A stretch of DNA of 64,000 nt from Poa pratensis. Its lineage: Eukaryota > Streptophyta > Magnoliopsida > Poales > Poaceae. The position numbers and the translations under genes were made by a program. The number at the start of each line of letters is the position of its first letter. Positions within the stretch are counted from its first letter, which is position 1. This document shows, piece by piece, positions 1-11,200 of this stretch. The stretch spans positions 57,475,596-57,539,595 of the forward strand of contig CAMZMU010000040.1 of NCBI GenBank assembly GCA_947311845.1. The letters run 5' to 3'. The notes under the pieces are model-generated. The model did no database searches. It worked only from the letters and a program-made list of their open reading frames with translations, and had not been told where the DNA came from.

Positions 1-1030
1 TTCGGTTTTGGGTATGGGGTCCTCTGGTTCGGGTACTAATGGGCTCAGTGTATAACAAGTTGGGTTTAATTCAGTTCCGTGGAAAAAGAGGTCTGGCGTG
101 GTGAAGTATGGGCTCAAACCCGTGGGTTTAGGAACCGGTTGCCCAACCTGTTCCTTCGTCTGGGTGTGGTCAAAGGATTAGACGATTAGGTCGCTCCTTC
201 TTCTCCACCACCGGCGCCGCCTCTCGCGGCTCGCCGTCCCCGCCCCTCGCGGCTCGCCGTCCCCGCCCTGTCCGTCTCTCGCCGCTCACCGTACCCGCCC
301 CGTCCGCCTCTCACAGCTCGCAAAACCCACCCCGCGTCGCGAGCAGCCTATGCCGCCGTCGTCGTCTCGTCACCGCTTATCGTCGCCGCCGTCGCCGCTT
401 AGCCTTCCCTTTGTAGATTGCAATAACACTAGCTACATGCCCTGTGTATTAAACCTTGGAATTGTGCTGCTGTAATATGTACTTTCACTGCTTAAAAATT
501 ATGATTGTGTGCCAGTCATCTTATTACCCAATGATGGTATTCATGCCAAATTGTAAGTAACATTATTTTGTGATACCAATTCGTTACTTTGATGTCATTT
601 TGTGATTCTTCGTCACTGAGTGTATCACGGAATTTAAACATCATCAGTTCATAACGTCATTTGCAAAATTTGTGGAGTTGTGGGGATCGATGAGATGAGA
701 GGGAAAAAAAAGGAAGGGAATGGAACAAGCTAGCTACTGAATTACCGATCAAAAGGAAAGAAAAACCAGACAAGCTGGGCACAACTGCGGAGCCAGCGAT
801 CGAACTGCAGACCAGCTGGGAAGGGCTCTTCGCGCGCGCGCACAACTAATCAGACCCACGGTTCCGTAATGGGTTTAAACCCACGGTTACATTTTGGGTT
901 TAGATCAGTTCAAGTGGAAAACGTAGCAGGTTGAGTTTGGTTGGGCTGAAAATGATGTTAAGTGGGTTCGGTTGTGGTTAGGTTGACGCGGAAATTTGTA
1001 CGGGTATGGTTGAAGTTTGGTTGAGGTATG
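1..1030. mobile_element. hAT-like non-autonomous element remnant (tentative)
   Basis: Both flanks of this stretch (about 1-170 and 860-1,020) are dense in short GGGTTTA, GGGTTCGG and GTGGGTT-like words in both orientations, the style of grass hAT subterminal regions. Between them sits a GC-rich block (about 190-400) with repeated CTCGCGGCTCGCCGTCC units that looks like a captured 5'UTR or promoter piece, followed by AT-richer DNA. The left end lies outside the window and no TIR or TSD can be read, so the element class is inference. No coding region is supported here. Confidence 0.3.
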
Positions 1031-1357
1031 AGACCATTCTCAGATTTATGTACAGGACAGGAGTATTCAAGGCAAGACAGCCCAGGACATGCTATTTTTT
1101 CCACTAATCATTGCTCCTGCCCTGCCCTGGCCGCTGAATGAATAATTGGTTATTATTGGGTAGCAGCAGTACTAGTAGTGCTGGTGCTGCAAGCCGGCCA
1201 CGCATGCACGGCTGCACGCGCGCGCATGTGGGCGAGCCGGGGGATCACGAGGCACGCCAGCGCGGACGCTCGTACGGCCGCACGTGCGCCTGCCTGCAGA
1301 TCCATCGCCGGCTCCGGTCTGTCAGCGCCGGTCGCCATGTACGCCCTCCTTCCGGAG

Positions 1358-2005
1358 AAGAAGTAGAAACATCATCAGTTCATAACTCAGTCGGAAGATG
1401 AATGGCCCGCAGGCGTTGCATCCTCGAGGAGACGAATGGCGCCTAGTATTTGGTTGCATCCTTCCGATGGGAGAAGAATGGCGCCGCAGCGGTGGTTGCA
1501 TCCTCCGTCCAGTGGGGACCGTGGATGGTTGGGCGGAAGCACGTTGAGCTTGCCGGGGAGGCGCGTTTGGCCGTGGAGGCAGGGTAGTGGTTCTGCAGGT
1601 GAGACTGATCGGGCTCCTGGGTTCGGGTTTTGCAGGTGAGACTGCCGGCGAAAGCCGTACTCCGGCTATGGCCGGAGTCGTCGATGGCGGCGCCTATGGG
1701 CGTCGCTCCCTTGTTGGAGGCATTGATGTAGTTGTTCTCACCTTGCCTTTCCCGACGTGCTCCGGGGGAAACCTTTGATCTAGTCTTCTAGATCGGACGA
1801 TGGCGGCGCCTCCGGCGTCGTGTTCCCTCTTGGGGCATCGTTTTGGAGTTGGAGCAGGCCAGAGGGACTCGTGGCTAGCTAGGTTGTGTGTGTTGTATGG
1901 TTTTTGGGTCCGGTCTCCCTCATAAACTGGACCAACTTTCTATCTATTCATTGAATTTAGCAGTTCTCCTGCTAACATTCAAAAAAAAAAAAAGAAGTAG
2001 AAACA
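1358..2005 (+). mobile_element. Non-LTR retroposon with poly-A tail and 14-bp TSD
   Basis: The insert runs from about 1,372 to 1,991 and ends in an A tract (about 1,980-1,993). The sequence AAGAAGTAGAAACA occurs directly before the insert (1,358-1,371) and directly after the poly-A (1,992-2,005), a classic target-site duplication of L1-type target-primed reverse transcription. The body is GC-rich and has no convincing protein. Its 3' part (stop-rich, with a TCCGGTCTCCCTC...AAACTGGACCAAC region before the tail) has the look of a grass L1-type 3' end. It is either a 5'-truncated LINE or a processed transcript mobilised by a LINE. Confidence 0.7.
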
Positions 2006-2599
2006 CGAATCTTAAAGCATATGCATGTGGCCCCGCCCCGGTTCGAGCCTGCCGAAAAGCTTTGCTAAAATGAAACTCAAGCTAAAGCCGGTGTCGACAA
2101 CAGCTACTACAAGGTACTTGCCCTATATGCTTGCTTGATCCAGCATTGGTGGTAATAAAAGCCAACACTAAATAACTCGCTTCCTCGGAACATCCACACA
2201 GAAACTGGATACATTATCCGATCCTTCGAAGGGATTTTCCAACATCAGGGGAAAACAATATTGTAGTTCCACAATTTTTTAGGTGCTACTTCCTCCGTCC
2301 CATCTATGTGGCGCACGCGTTTTCTGAGGTCTAATTTTGAATCATCAGTTTGACAAACAAAACATGAATTTATATGTCACGGAAGTTATGTCATTGTACT
2401 TGTATTCAAATAAAGTTTCCAATCATATACTTTCTATAACACGTGACACATGCATTATTGGTGAAACTGGCGATGAAAATAATCTCTCTTTTTTGAATGC
2501 GCTTAAAAAAACCGTACATTTATGGTCCATATTTTTCCACACACGGTACTATCAAACACCTTTGCTACCTATATAAAATTATTTTGCCACACACTCCAT
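2006..2599. other. Intergenic DNA with one MITE-like terminus
   Basis: No gene is visible. At about 2,288-2,330 a single TACTTCCTCCGTCCCAT-type terminus resembles one end of a Stowaway-class MITE, but no partner end was found, so it is a truncated relic at best. Confidence 0.35.
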
Positions 2600-3178
2600 T
2601 CACATATACTTCGTATGTGCAATATCAAGCCACACACATACAAATATATATGGAACAGAAGAATTTACTGTTGCGGATGTCCGAATGCGCTGCCAGGCCA
2701 AATAAGGACAACTCGTCCACGACATGAAGACGATGTCGTGGCCCTTTTTCCAGCTCGTACTCGCTTGTACGACGAGGTTGAAGGGTACAATATATACCAC
2801 TGCTGAGTGGGTCGTGTAGCTCTCCGAGCGCCATCGAGCAGTGCCGATTGCCACAACGACATGGTGTAGTAGGCCGAGCATGACGTCTTTCTTGGCAGCT
2901 CTAGATTTATTCATGGTGGTGATCATCGTATCGTGAAATACTAGGTTGAGGCCGAGGCTAAGGTTGTTGAAGGTGACGGTCGTCCGCGGGTTGCGGTTCT
3001 TCGCGACGATGTCGAGGGGGAATAGCTGGACATCCGTCGAGCTATCGTAGGCAAGATAGGAGAGGTGCAAGGGGTCAATGGTGATGCGAGGCAAATCCAA
3101 CTCATAGATAATATTCACGACGAGGAAGGCGAGGGTGCCCAGCAAGACCAAGAGCATGACAAGGGTGAATGTGACCAT
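2600..3178 (-). pseudogene. NHL/LEA2-type membrane protein fragment
   Basis: A 192-codon open frame starts with a hydrophobic stretch (residues about 2-24: FTLVMLLVLLGTLAFLVV) followed by a segment reading LDLPRITIDPLHLSYL and later VAKNRNPRTTVTFNNLSL. This is the order seen in NDR1/HIN1-like (LEA_2 domain) proteins: one transmembrane helix, then a beta-rich domain with a K/N-N-P motif. The last 60 or so residues lose resemblance to the family, and the cytosolic N-terminus usually present before the helix is missing. I read it as a decayed or truncated NHL gene. NHL proteins are plasma-membrane proteins linked to stress and defence; that role cannot be claimed for this copy. Confidence 0.5.
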
Positions 3179-3316
3179 GAAGCACTAGAAGGAGGAGCTC
3201 GTAGTCTCGGTCCTCCTGCTAGACAGACCAAAGGAGACGGTTCCAGTTGGGTGACGACGGGCTATTGGCGTTGTTGCTGATGCAAATCCTAAGACGTGCA
3301 ATTCATAGTAACGGGC

Positions 3317-4658
3317 TAAGGCCCAGTTCTTTTGGAGCTTCTCAACAGCTTCTAGGTGAAAATAAGCTCAAGCCCAAAAGAACTGGATTTTGAGCCGCTT
3401 ATTCGGACAGCCAGCTTCGGTCCATCCTTCACATTGGAAAAAAGCTAGGGTACCCCAACTTCCCGCAGCAGCCCGCAGCTTCCCGCAAGTGAAATGGATC
3501 GTTATTTTGTCTTGCCCCTGTTGGACATGGAAATTACACTGAAATGCCACCGCGCTGCTGAGCCGAACCGGTCATTTTCTCTTTCCTCTCCATTCTCTCT
3601 CAACGAAGCGAGCAGTGCCCCGAAACCAGCAACTCCCGAGCGAACTAGGGTTCCTCGTTGACCGCCGCCGCCGCCGTCCGCAGTGTCGCCGCCAAGCGCC
3701 GCCTTCCTCGCCGGCCCCGCCCCGCCGGACGACCGCCGCCACCCCGCCCCTGCTGCATCCCCCTCCGCCGCTAGCCGCCGCCGCCCCCGCCCCCGCGGAC
3801 TCCGCGGCCGCCCGTCGTCGACGCCGCCAGCCCAGCTCCGGTATGGTTCCTCTCCCGTCGCCGCCCACCTCCAGCCTGCTTCCTCCGCCGCTCTTCGCCT
3901 CTGCCGGCCGTTTGTTGCTAGCCTGTTGCTCGGCTGCATGCGGGGTCGATTCGGAGGCCAATAGTTGCCCGGCGCGACAACGATCTGGTAGCGGCCACGG
4001 CAACGCCCACGCACGATGACGACCCGGCGGCGGCGGCGAAGCCCGCGCGTGATGTCGACCTGGCGCTACCAACCTCACGGCAGCAGCGCTTCCCGCATCG
4101 AGGGCGACCTGGCGGCGTCCGCGTTACTTTTTTTGAACCTTTAGATCAACGTTACTTCTCTGAACCTTGTGCTTCAGCGCTCCTTTTGTGTAGCTTATCT
4201 AAACGAATGTGGAATTTACTATTGTTATGCCGGAATCAATGTGTAACTTTTTTCTTGTACAGAATCTGATGTAATTCTTGGATTCTAGATTTGACTTCGT
4301 GGTGATTTTCTGAATAAATGTGGCAGTCTATATTGAATCAATGTGTGAAACTGAAGCACAAGGCAGGGTGTAACATCACACCCATACGACCTGAAACTTG
4401 TACGTCGCCTTGCTTATTCAAGCTTTAACAAAGCAACAATTCAAACAACACTTTAGATCTGTTAAGTTTGAGCATAAATCTATTAAAAGGGCGTTACAGA
4501 CTTTTTATCATACAATTCAGAAAATAAGCCAGGACAGTGGAAGCCCAAAAGAACTGGACTGTAATTTTTGGCTGCCTTAAATCCACAGCTGCTTATCTGG
4601 ACAGCTCTACTCAGGGTGGCTTATGCATAAGCCGAAGCTCAAAAGAACTGGGCTTTAA
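3317..4658. mobile_element. TIR transposon, PIF/Harbinger-like, carrying gene-like insert
   Basis: Left end GGCCCAGTTCTTTTGGAGCT (from 3,320) and right end, read on the other strand, AAGCCCAGTTCTTTTGAGCT (to 4,655) form terminal inverted repeats. TAA lies immediately outside both ends (3,317-3,319; 4,656-4,658), matching the 3-bp TWA duplication of PIF/Harbinger elements. Degenerate secondary copies of the AGCCCAAAAGAACTGG motif occur at about 3,372 and 4,541, so the subterminal zones are repetitive. The centre (about 3,560-4,120) is GC-rich with long CCGCCGCC runs and an ACTAGGGTT-type leader, resembling the 5'UTR/first exon of a grass gene. No transposase is present. Confidence 0.55.
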
Positions 4659-5112
4659 GTTTGTCTCCGCTTGCTATACTGCTATGTTGTTGGGGCTGGG
4701 GGGGCCTTGCCCCCTCCCACCAAACAGCCACGGAGATTTTTTCTTTCACAAATAGTTATATGTATATTTATCTGTGTGCACAATATAAATCCACATATAT
4801 TTAGATTGACCCAAACAGATTACAAGAACCATAAACTCGTTTTTATTATTTGATTTAGCAATTTATTTTTTAAAGGTTTAGATGTCATTTCGTCTAAGTA
4901 CAGCAAAGCAGGCCATGAATGATCAGTCGAGACTTGTTAATCTAGTTTAACTCCTGTCGACAAGACTCGTCAACAGGGATGATCATGGCCGTGACTCGGA
5001 TCTAGAGAAGTTAATTGGTCGTTAATTCCATGATTGTACGATCTGATTCTCATGACTGTCCAGTCCAGCTATATAGCTAGCCGTTTGGCCGGTTAGAGCA
5101 TCTCGAGAGAAT
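4659..5112. other. Intergenic DNA, nothing recognised
   Basis: AT-rich sequence without a supported ORF or repeat end. Confidence 0.5.
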
Positions 5113-6097
5113 ATCGATCTGTGGTCGTTTTTTTTTTTTTTTTTAGGAAGGAACCGACCCAAAATACAGGAAACACAGTACAAATTACAGCTAGGCCCAA
5201 AGGGAAAAGAAAATTACAGAAAGACCCAGAAATTTGCACACAGCCCCCTGAGTTGCCTGAAGAGCTCACAACCGGATCCTCAACGATCCCCAAACCTCCT
5301 AGCCGAAGACGGCGACGCCGTACCGCTCGCCGGCGGGAAGAGGAAGCCGCCACACTTTGTAGAAGCCGCATAAGCCGTCCGCCGCCCGGCGCCGGAACTT
5401 GATCTCGATGAACGAGCACGGCCACAGCAGCCGCTTCCCACCTCCACCCTTCCTCCAGCCGCCACCGCACCAGCTAGGACCACCACCACCACCACCGAGC
5501 CACCTCCAGACGCAACTCCCCTCGCCACCAAGGCCGGCCGGAGAAACGTCGACGGAGAAGACCACCACAAGCACCAGCAACAAAACCAGGCTGCCCACCT
5601 CCACCGAGCTCTCCCCTCGCCGCCACGGCCGGCCAGAGCAGCTAGGAAGAAGAAACAAACCTGTACACACCGCCTCACGGGTCCCGCGTCGCCCCTGGAG
5701 AAGAAGACCACGCGGAGGCGAAAGACCCGAAGGAAAAGGACTCCACGAAGCACAGCAGCCTACGCCACCACGGCCGCCACCACGGAGTAGACAAAAGCCA
5801 TCTCCCTCCCGGCGAGCTCGCCGGACCAGAGAAGGGAGGGCACCAGAAGCCACCATCACCGCCACCGCGTCCGGCTCGATGTCGTCGATATTGTGGACGA
5901 AACCTAGCTAACCTAGTACTATACTACTCGCACGGACGAGATCTACTGCTTCCCCCCGTCTCACGACGCCGCGCCGGCGCCGGAGACGGAGGGAAGCGGC
6001 GGAATCGCCGGCGAAACTCGAGCGCCGCTTTTCGCCTCTCTCAGGTACTGTAGCGGTACCTTATCCGTTCGGGACGAGCCATCGATCTGTGGTCGTT
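5113..6097 (-). mobile_element. Non-LTR retroposon (minus strand) with 17-bp TSD
   Basis: A poly-T tract at about 5,130-5,144 (poly-A on the minus strand) follows ATCGATCTGTGGTCGTT (5,113-5,129), and the same 17 bases recur at 6,081-6,097. The insert (5,130-6,080) therefore arrived by L1-type target-primed reverse transcription. On the minus strand it is GC-rich with overlapping long frames in two phases, none resembling a known protein. Its 3' end reads like a transcript terminus (a TTGTACTGTGTTTCCTG region just before the tail). It could be a non-autonomous LINE derivative or a retroposed host mRNA fragment. Confidence 0.75.
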
Positions 6098-7103
6098 AAA
6101 CATGAATAATTGAAGAAAAAAAAATCTATATACAGTTGCAAGAATTAAGAAACATCATAATTAATCGTTATCGTTACATGATCATCTCTTCAGAATAATT
6201 GGAAGGTTAGCACATATTAATTCCCTCATGGCCATTAACTAGCCGCTAGCTAGCTGACGCGATAATTAATGCTTAACGAGATCTTACTTAAGCTCGGTAC
6301 TATTATTAGCCCGATCGACAAGGGCATGTTATTGGAATCATACTGTACTGATTCAACGGCTGCCTAATTGTACTTTGTAACTAACTCGATCGATGATCAG
6401 GGGCTCTCCCATCTCTTGGAGCTTGATTAGCCATGTCATAACTATCTGGCTAACGACTGAATCATTTGCTGCCGCACATGGCATTTTGGTATTAGTGATG
6501 ATTGCGATCAACATACATACGCAGGATTAAGGTACAGAATTAGTGCTGATCATGTAGCAAAGCACACGACACTACATTACTCCTCACGTGCAAGTTGCAA
6601 ATTACAAATGTTTGGAGCATCAGTGCGGCCTCTCTCCAATGATACCTACGACTTCATTTGACTGCTCATTGTTTGTACAACGAATTATTAGATAATTGGG
6701 TTTCCATTCTCAATATTGTTTGGTTCTCGAAAAATGGTATTCTTTAGTTAATCAATGACTAGTATAGCCCACGATTGTGTGTGTCTTAAGAATATAGCAC
6801 GATGATGGTCGTGCATGTGTGGAAAAAGCTATTTGCATGAAAACATTAATAGCCAAAGATTATGTACAGATTGAGAACTTCAAAATATTTTATCGTTCAA
6901 ACCATGAACATCTTTGCTGTAAACTTTGTCTCATGTTGCTAAGTTTTTGCCATTATTTTCCGAAACTAAACCCCATTTTGCTATGTTTCGCTGTTATTTT
7001 CTCATTCAGGGTTCCACATGAAAGATTTATGAATGATCAACATAATAATTAGTAGTACTAAAGTTGTAATCATTATTGGTACTAAAGTTTAATTTCAGCT
7101 AGC
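6098..7103. other. Intergenic DNA, nothing recognised
   Basis: AT-rich, no supported gene or element end. The open frame at 6,819-7,052 has no family features and is treated as chance. Confidence 0.5.
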
Positions 7104-7310
7104 TACTCCCTCCTAGTTTGTAGGGCTCAATTTGCAAGTATCTTGGCCCAAGGTGATAGTTGATTGGAGCTGAAATGTTGCATGCATTGGTGGAAGAGGC
7201 AACCAGCCAATAATTGAGAGAGAATTAAATGAAATTGTGCCTAAAAGGTGGGAGGTTTTGGGACTAATTGGTTCTGGGATTATGCCCTACAAACTAGGAC
7301 GAATGAAGTA
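7104..7310. mobile_element. Stowaway-like MITE
   Basis: CTCCCTCCTAGTTTGTAGGG at the left (7,106 on) and its inverted counterpart GCCCTACAAACTAGGACG near the right end (element end about 7,308) form TIRs, flanked by TA on both sides (7,104-7,105 and 7,309-7,310). The TA target and the CTCCCTCC start fit Tc1/Mariner-derived Stowaway MITEs. No coding capacity. Confidence 0.75.
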
Positions 7311-8201
7311 ATTGTAATCGTATTCATTCATGAGTAGTAATATCGTTTCCCCATAGGAAAACATAACACGGTTAACTATTTTTGCTTCTTTAAGTGGTAC
7401 ATTTTAGATCAAATTAAGTACCAAATTCAAGTTTGAGATTTTTTTTCAGAAAAAAGTTGCACATTTTTAGATCACGCACACTTATGCCCATCATGGCGGA
7501 TTGTAATTGCAGCGACAATTGTCCACAACGATGTTGAAAAGGGCCACACAAAAAACCAAACGAATCAACAACCGATGAAGATGACCAGATCTAGGCCCAT
7601 GCATGCAGCAAGCGAGCGAGGCAATAAAGATGAGACAGCCAGCCGAGGTGAGGTGGTGCGGTGGTAGGATGGAGTCTGGTTCGGTTCATGGCCAATCATT
7701 TGCTCGAGCGTGGGCTCGGCCAAGTTTAATGTGGACGGTGACTGTGCCGCACGTACACACCTCACTGCCCCACCGCGCTTCATGATTGGGTTGTCAGCGA
7801 GAGCATGTGGCTGGTCGCCCGACACGCCAGGTCAGGTGGGCGCTGAAAATCTCGCTTCGAGTTTGCCGGGGGAAGAAGACGACCTCTGGTGGGCTGGGCT
7901 TATATCTGGGCCGCAGGCGCGAAGGCTTGGTCGGCCTCGCACGCTGAACTCGCACTATAAGCAGCCCGTACTATCCGCCGCGTGCAGTCGGCCCAAATGC
8001 TAGTGCTTCTGCGGCCCACACGTAAAGGCCGGGCACAACTCCACAGCTATCGGGCTAGGTCGAGGCCCAGCTACATCGGTCGCGTTTCCTCTTCCTCCAG
8101 TCCGTCCAGTCGCCTCTCGTGCAAGCACCGGTTCTCTGGTCTCTCTCCCCTCCCCCTCCCGTCGCGCCCCATCGATCCCCACCCCACCGCGCACCGTCCG
8201 A
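7311..8201 (+). promoter_or_regulatory. Upstream region and 5' leader of LCMT1 gene
   Basis: The sequence shifts from AT-rich to GC-rich towards 8,200, with a CT-rich leader (about 8,090-8,200) just before the ATG. I cannot fix the transcription start or a clear TATA box. The short open frames here sit on both strands and carry no family features. Confidence 0.4.
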
Positions 8202-11200
8202 ATGGAGCCGGCAGAGGCGGGAGGCGGCGTCGCCGCCGCGACAAGCAGCCCGGCCGCCGTGCAGGCCACCAACGACGACGCCGCGGCGAGCAAGCTGTAA
8301 CGCCCCCTTCCTCCTTCGCTTACCCCTTCTTCCTTCTACACACACGCCGCCTCTCCCCTCCTCATTTGCTGCTGCTGCTCGCCGCGTGCCGTGCGGACGC
8401 TTAGAGTTTTCCGTTGATGCAGTAGAGGCTGTGATTTGTTGAAGCGAGCTGGGGTAGTTCGTTGGATGCTCAGTTCTGTGTTAGTATGCTTTCCCTTTGC
8501 AGTAAATCGCGGTTAAGAGAACGTTTTAGCAAGGGTCAAACTTCGTGCGCGGTTATGCTGTTTCGTCTAGTTAGGGACGAATGACAGCTGGTTGATCCAA
8601 TTTTCACATGAATCCGCTCTTAGCTTATTTATGCCCCCATTTCCATTTTGCCTGCATCCTTTCAGCAACGGATCGTACAGTGGGGTCTAATTTATTTGCT
8701 GAGAGATGTGCCCCTGTTTCTGATAAATTACAGTCGGTTTCAATGAATTGATGCTTCCAGGCTTGGGGTCTTGATATGCAGACCAGGCATGGGGTTGAAC
8801 TGTTTACGTGTGTTATGTGACATGATCCATCATCTTTGTAGGTCCTGTGTTAATAAAGGATACATGAAGGATGATTACGTGCACCATTTTGTTAGGCGAA
8901 CAACAAAAAGGGCGCCTATAATCAATCGTGGTTCGTACTGCCTCTGTATTTTGTTTAATCTGATTCTCTGAATATAAAGTATATGAAATTTTAATTTACT
9001 TCTCTTCAAATGACCTTGTGAAGGCTACTATGCCGCTGGTCTGTCCTTAGGAAGCTTATGCTCCAGTTCCTCAGTGCTGGGAATGACAGTAATGGTCAGA
9101 AGAGGAAGCAAATATTATCTCTTGGCGCTGGCTTTGACACGACATTTTTCCAGTTGCAGGTTAGTCTTCTACTCCATATTTCATGGATCACGACTTCATG
9201 CTTACTGCCCTTTTCCTGACCTATGTTCATTTACATTTCCCCCTGTATCATTCATGTCATTTTAACATTTAAGTTAACCTGCTGTGTGCTTCATTGTTAT
9301 TTGTATTTCTGCGGGTAATCCATATTCTATTTTTGTTGGATGGACCGATGATGATTAAACTGCATAAACTGTGTTGGTGATTTTATAGAAACACTTTCAA
9401 TTTCTCTTTCTGTCTTGTATTTGCTTTTGTAGGGCGAAGGGCTTGCCCCGTACCTTTATGTAGAGCTGGACTTTCAGGAGGTATGGAAATGTTTTTCTTT
9501 GCATATTCAAGTGTAGCTTACTACTCCATGTACTATCATTTCTGTGTTAAGATTCACTATGCTCATTGATTATCATCCTTCCCAACACCAGCTTCTTATT
9601 TTTGTACATACATGGCAATTTCTGATGTTTGGCAGGTGACCAGCAAAAAGGCTGCCATCATCAACCACTATAATGAAATGAAGGAAAAATTAGGACCCGA
9701 AGCATCTATTTCAATTGGTAGCTCTCTCATTTGCTCTAATGTTTTTGTCTACTGCCTGCCTACTCCTATTATCTAAGGGCAGTCCTAATTGTACTGAAAT
9801 AGACCCACAAATCTCAATATCACTTTTTGTTTTCGTGGTTTTACGCATAGCTGGTCGGTGTGTTATCTTGGTACCTTCGACAGTAATATTGACGTCAACA
9901 ACAGGCAATGATGGATTGCTTGTTGAGTAGCAGTGACCATCAAATCTGACAATATCCTTAGCTTATTGTTCATCTCACCATCAAGTTAGGTGGTACAGTT
10001 GGTTATTACTTGACTGCAGCAAGTTGGTTTTGTTGTAGGAAGCATGTTCTATTGGTTATTGTAGTAGAGAATTCTGTTATATATTCATCTTTCATTCCTT
10101 CTGGAATTTTTTTCTCTTTGTGAGAACTTAAACTGAAAACATACCAGTCTTAGTTTCAATACTAATTAGAAATTCCAGGTTAATGTTTAGTTGAAGTGAC
10201 CATTCTTTGTCACAGAATATGCCAATTTGATACTTCTATGTTCCTGTGTGCTTGCAAAATAACTGATACTGGCCATGGCCAAATATTTCAGAAAAAGGCG
10301 AAGTGACGAGTACACACTACAAGCTATTTTCTGCTGATATTCGTGATATACCAAAACTAGATTCAGTTATTCGCATGGCTGAAATGGATCCTAGGTATAT
10401 TCTGTGTACCTTGTTCTTATGTTCTCCTTATTTTGATATAGAAAGTGGGCAAGTTCTGTTAGCTTAATCAAAATTTCTAGCCTGCATGGCCACATATGTT
10501 ATAACTAAATTTTATTTATATTTGTATTAATGTGCATGTCACAAACTGAAAAGCAGGGTTTTCCATTCTTGTTTATATGAACATATCTTTATTTTATTTT
10601 GGATTAGTTTGTTTCTTTGTTTGGATGAAAAGATTTAGCCCATTTTATCTGCTAATGAAAGTTATACTGGTTTGGAGTTATGCTGCACAATCATTTCCTT
10701 TCTTGACTTAAATCACAGCTTTCCAAGCTTTTGATAAATCTTTTCTTGCCATCAGCTTGCCGACCTTTATAATTGCAGAGTGTGTGCTAATTTACTTAGA
10801 TCCAACTGCAACCGATGCTATTGTTAGTTGGGCATCTCAAAAGTTCTCCACTGCAATTTTTTTCTTATACGAGCAGGTTAAATAATTCTCTCTTGATGTA
10901 CTATATTCCCACTCTTATATGTGATAGCTTTTGGCACTGTTGACTTCTGTGTTCATGCAGATCCATCCAGATGATGCATTTGGGGAGCAAATGATTAGAA
11001 ATCTTGAGGTACCATTTTACCTGTGTTTCACTGTGGTTGCATGGACCATTTGTATTGAGGAATGATTGAAAGTACCAGGACATTATTTTGTGAATGTTGC
11101 ATGATATTTTGTCAATTTAGGAAATAAATACTTGAATATCAACTGTGTTTCCATATTAAAGTTTTAACTAAATAGATAATACCTAATAAATGTGAGCTGT

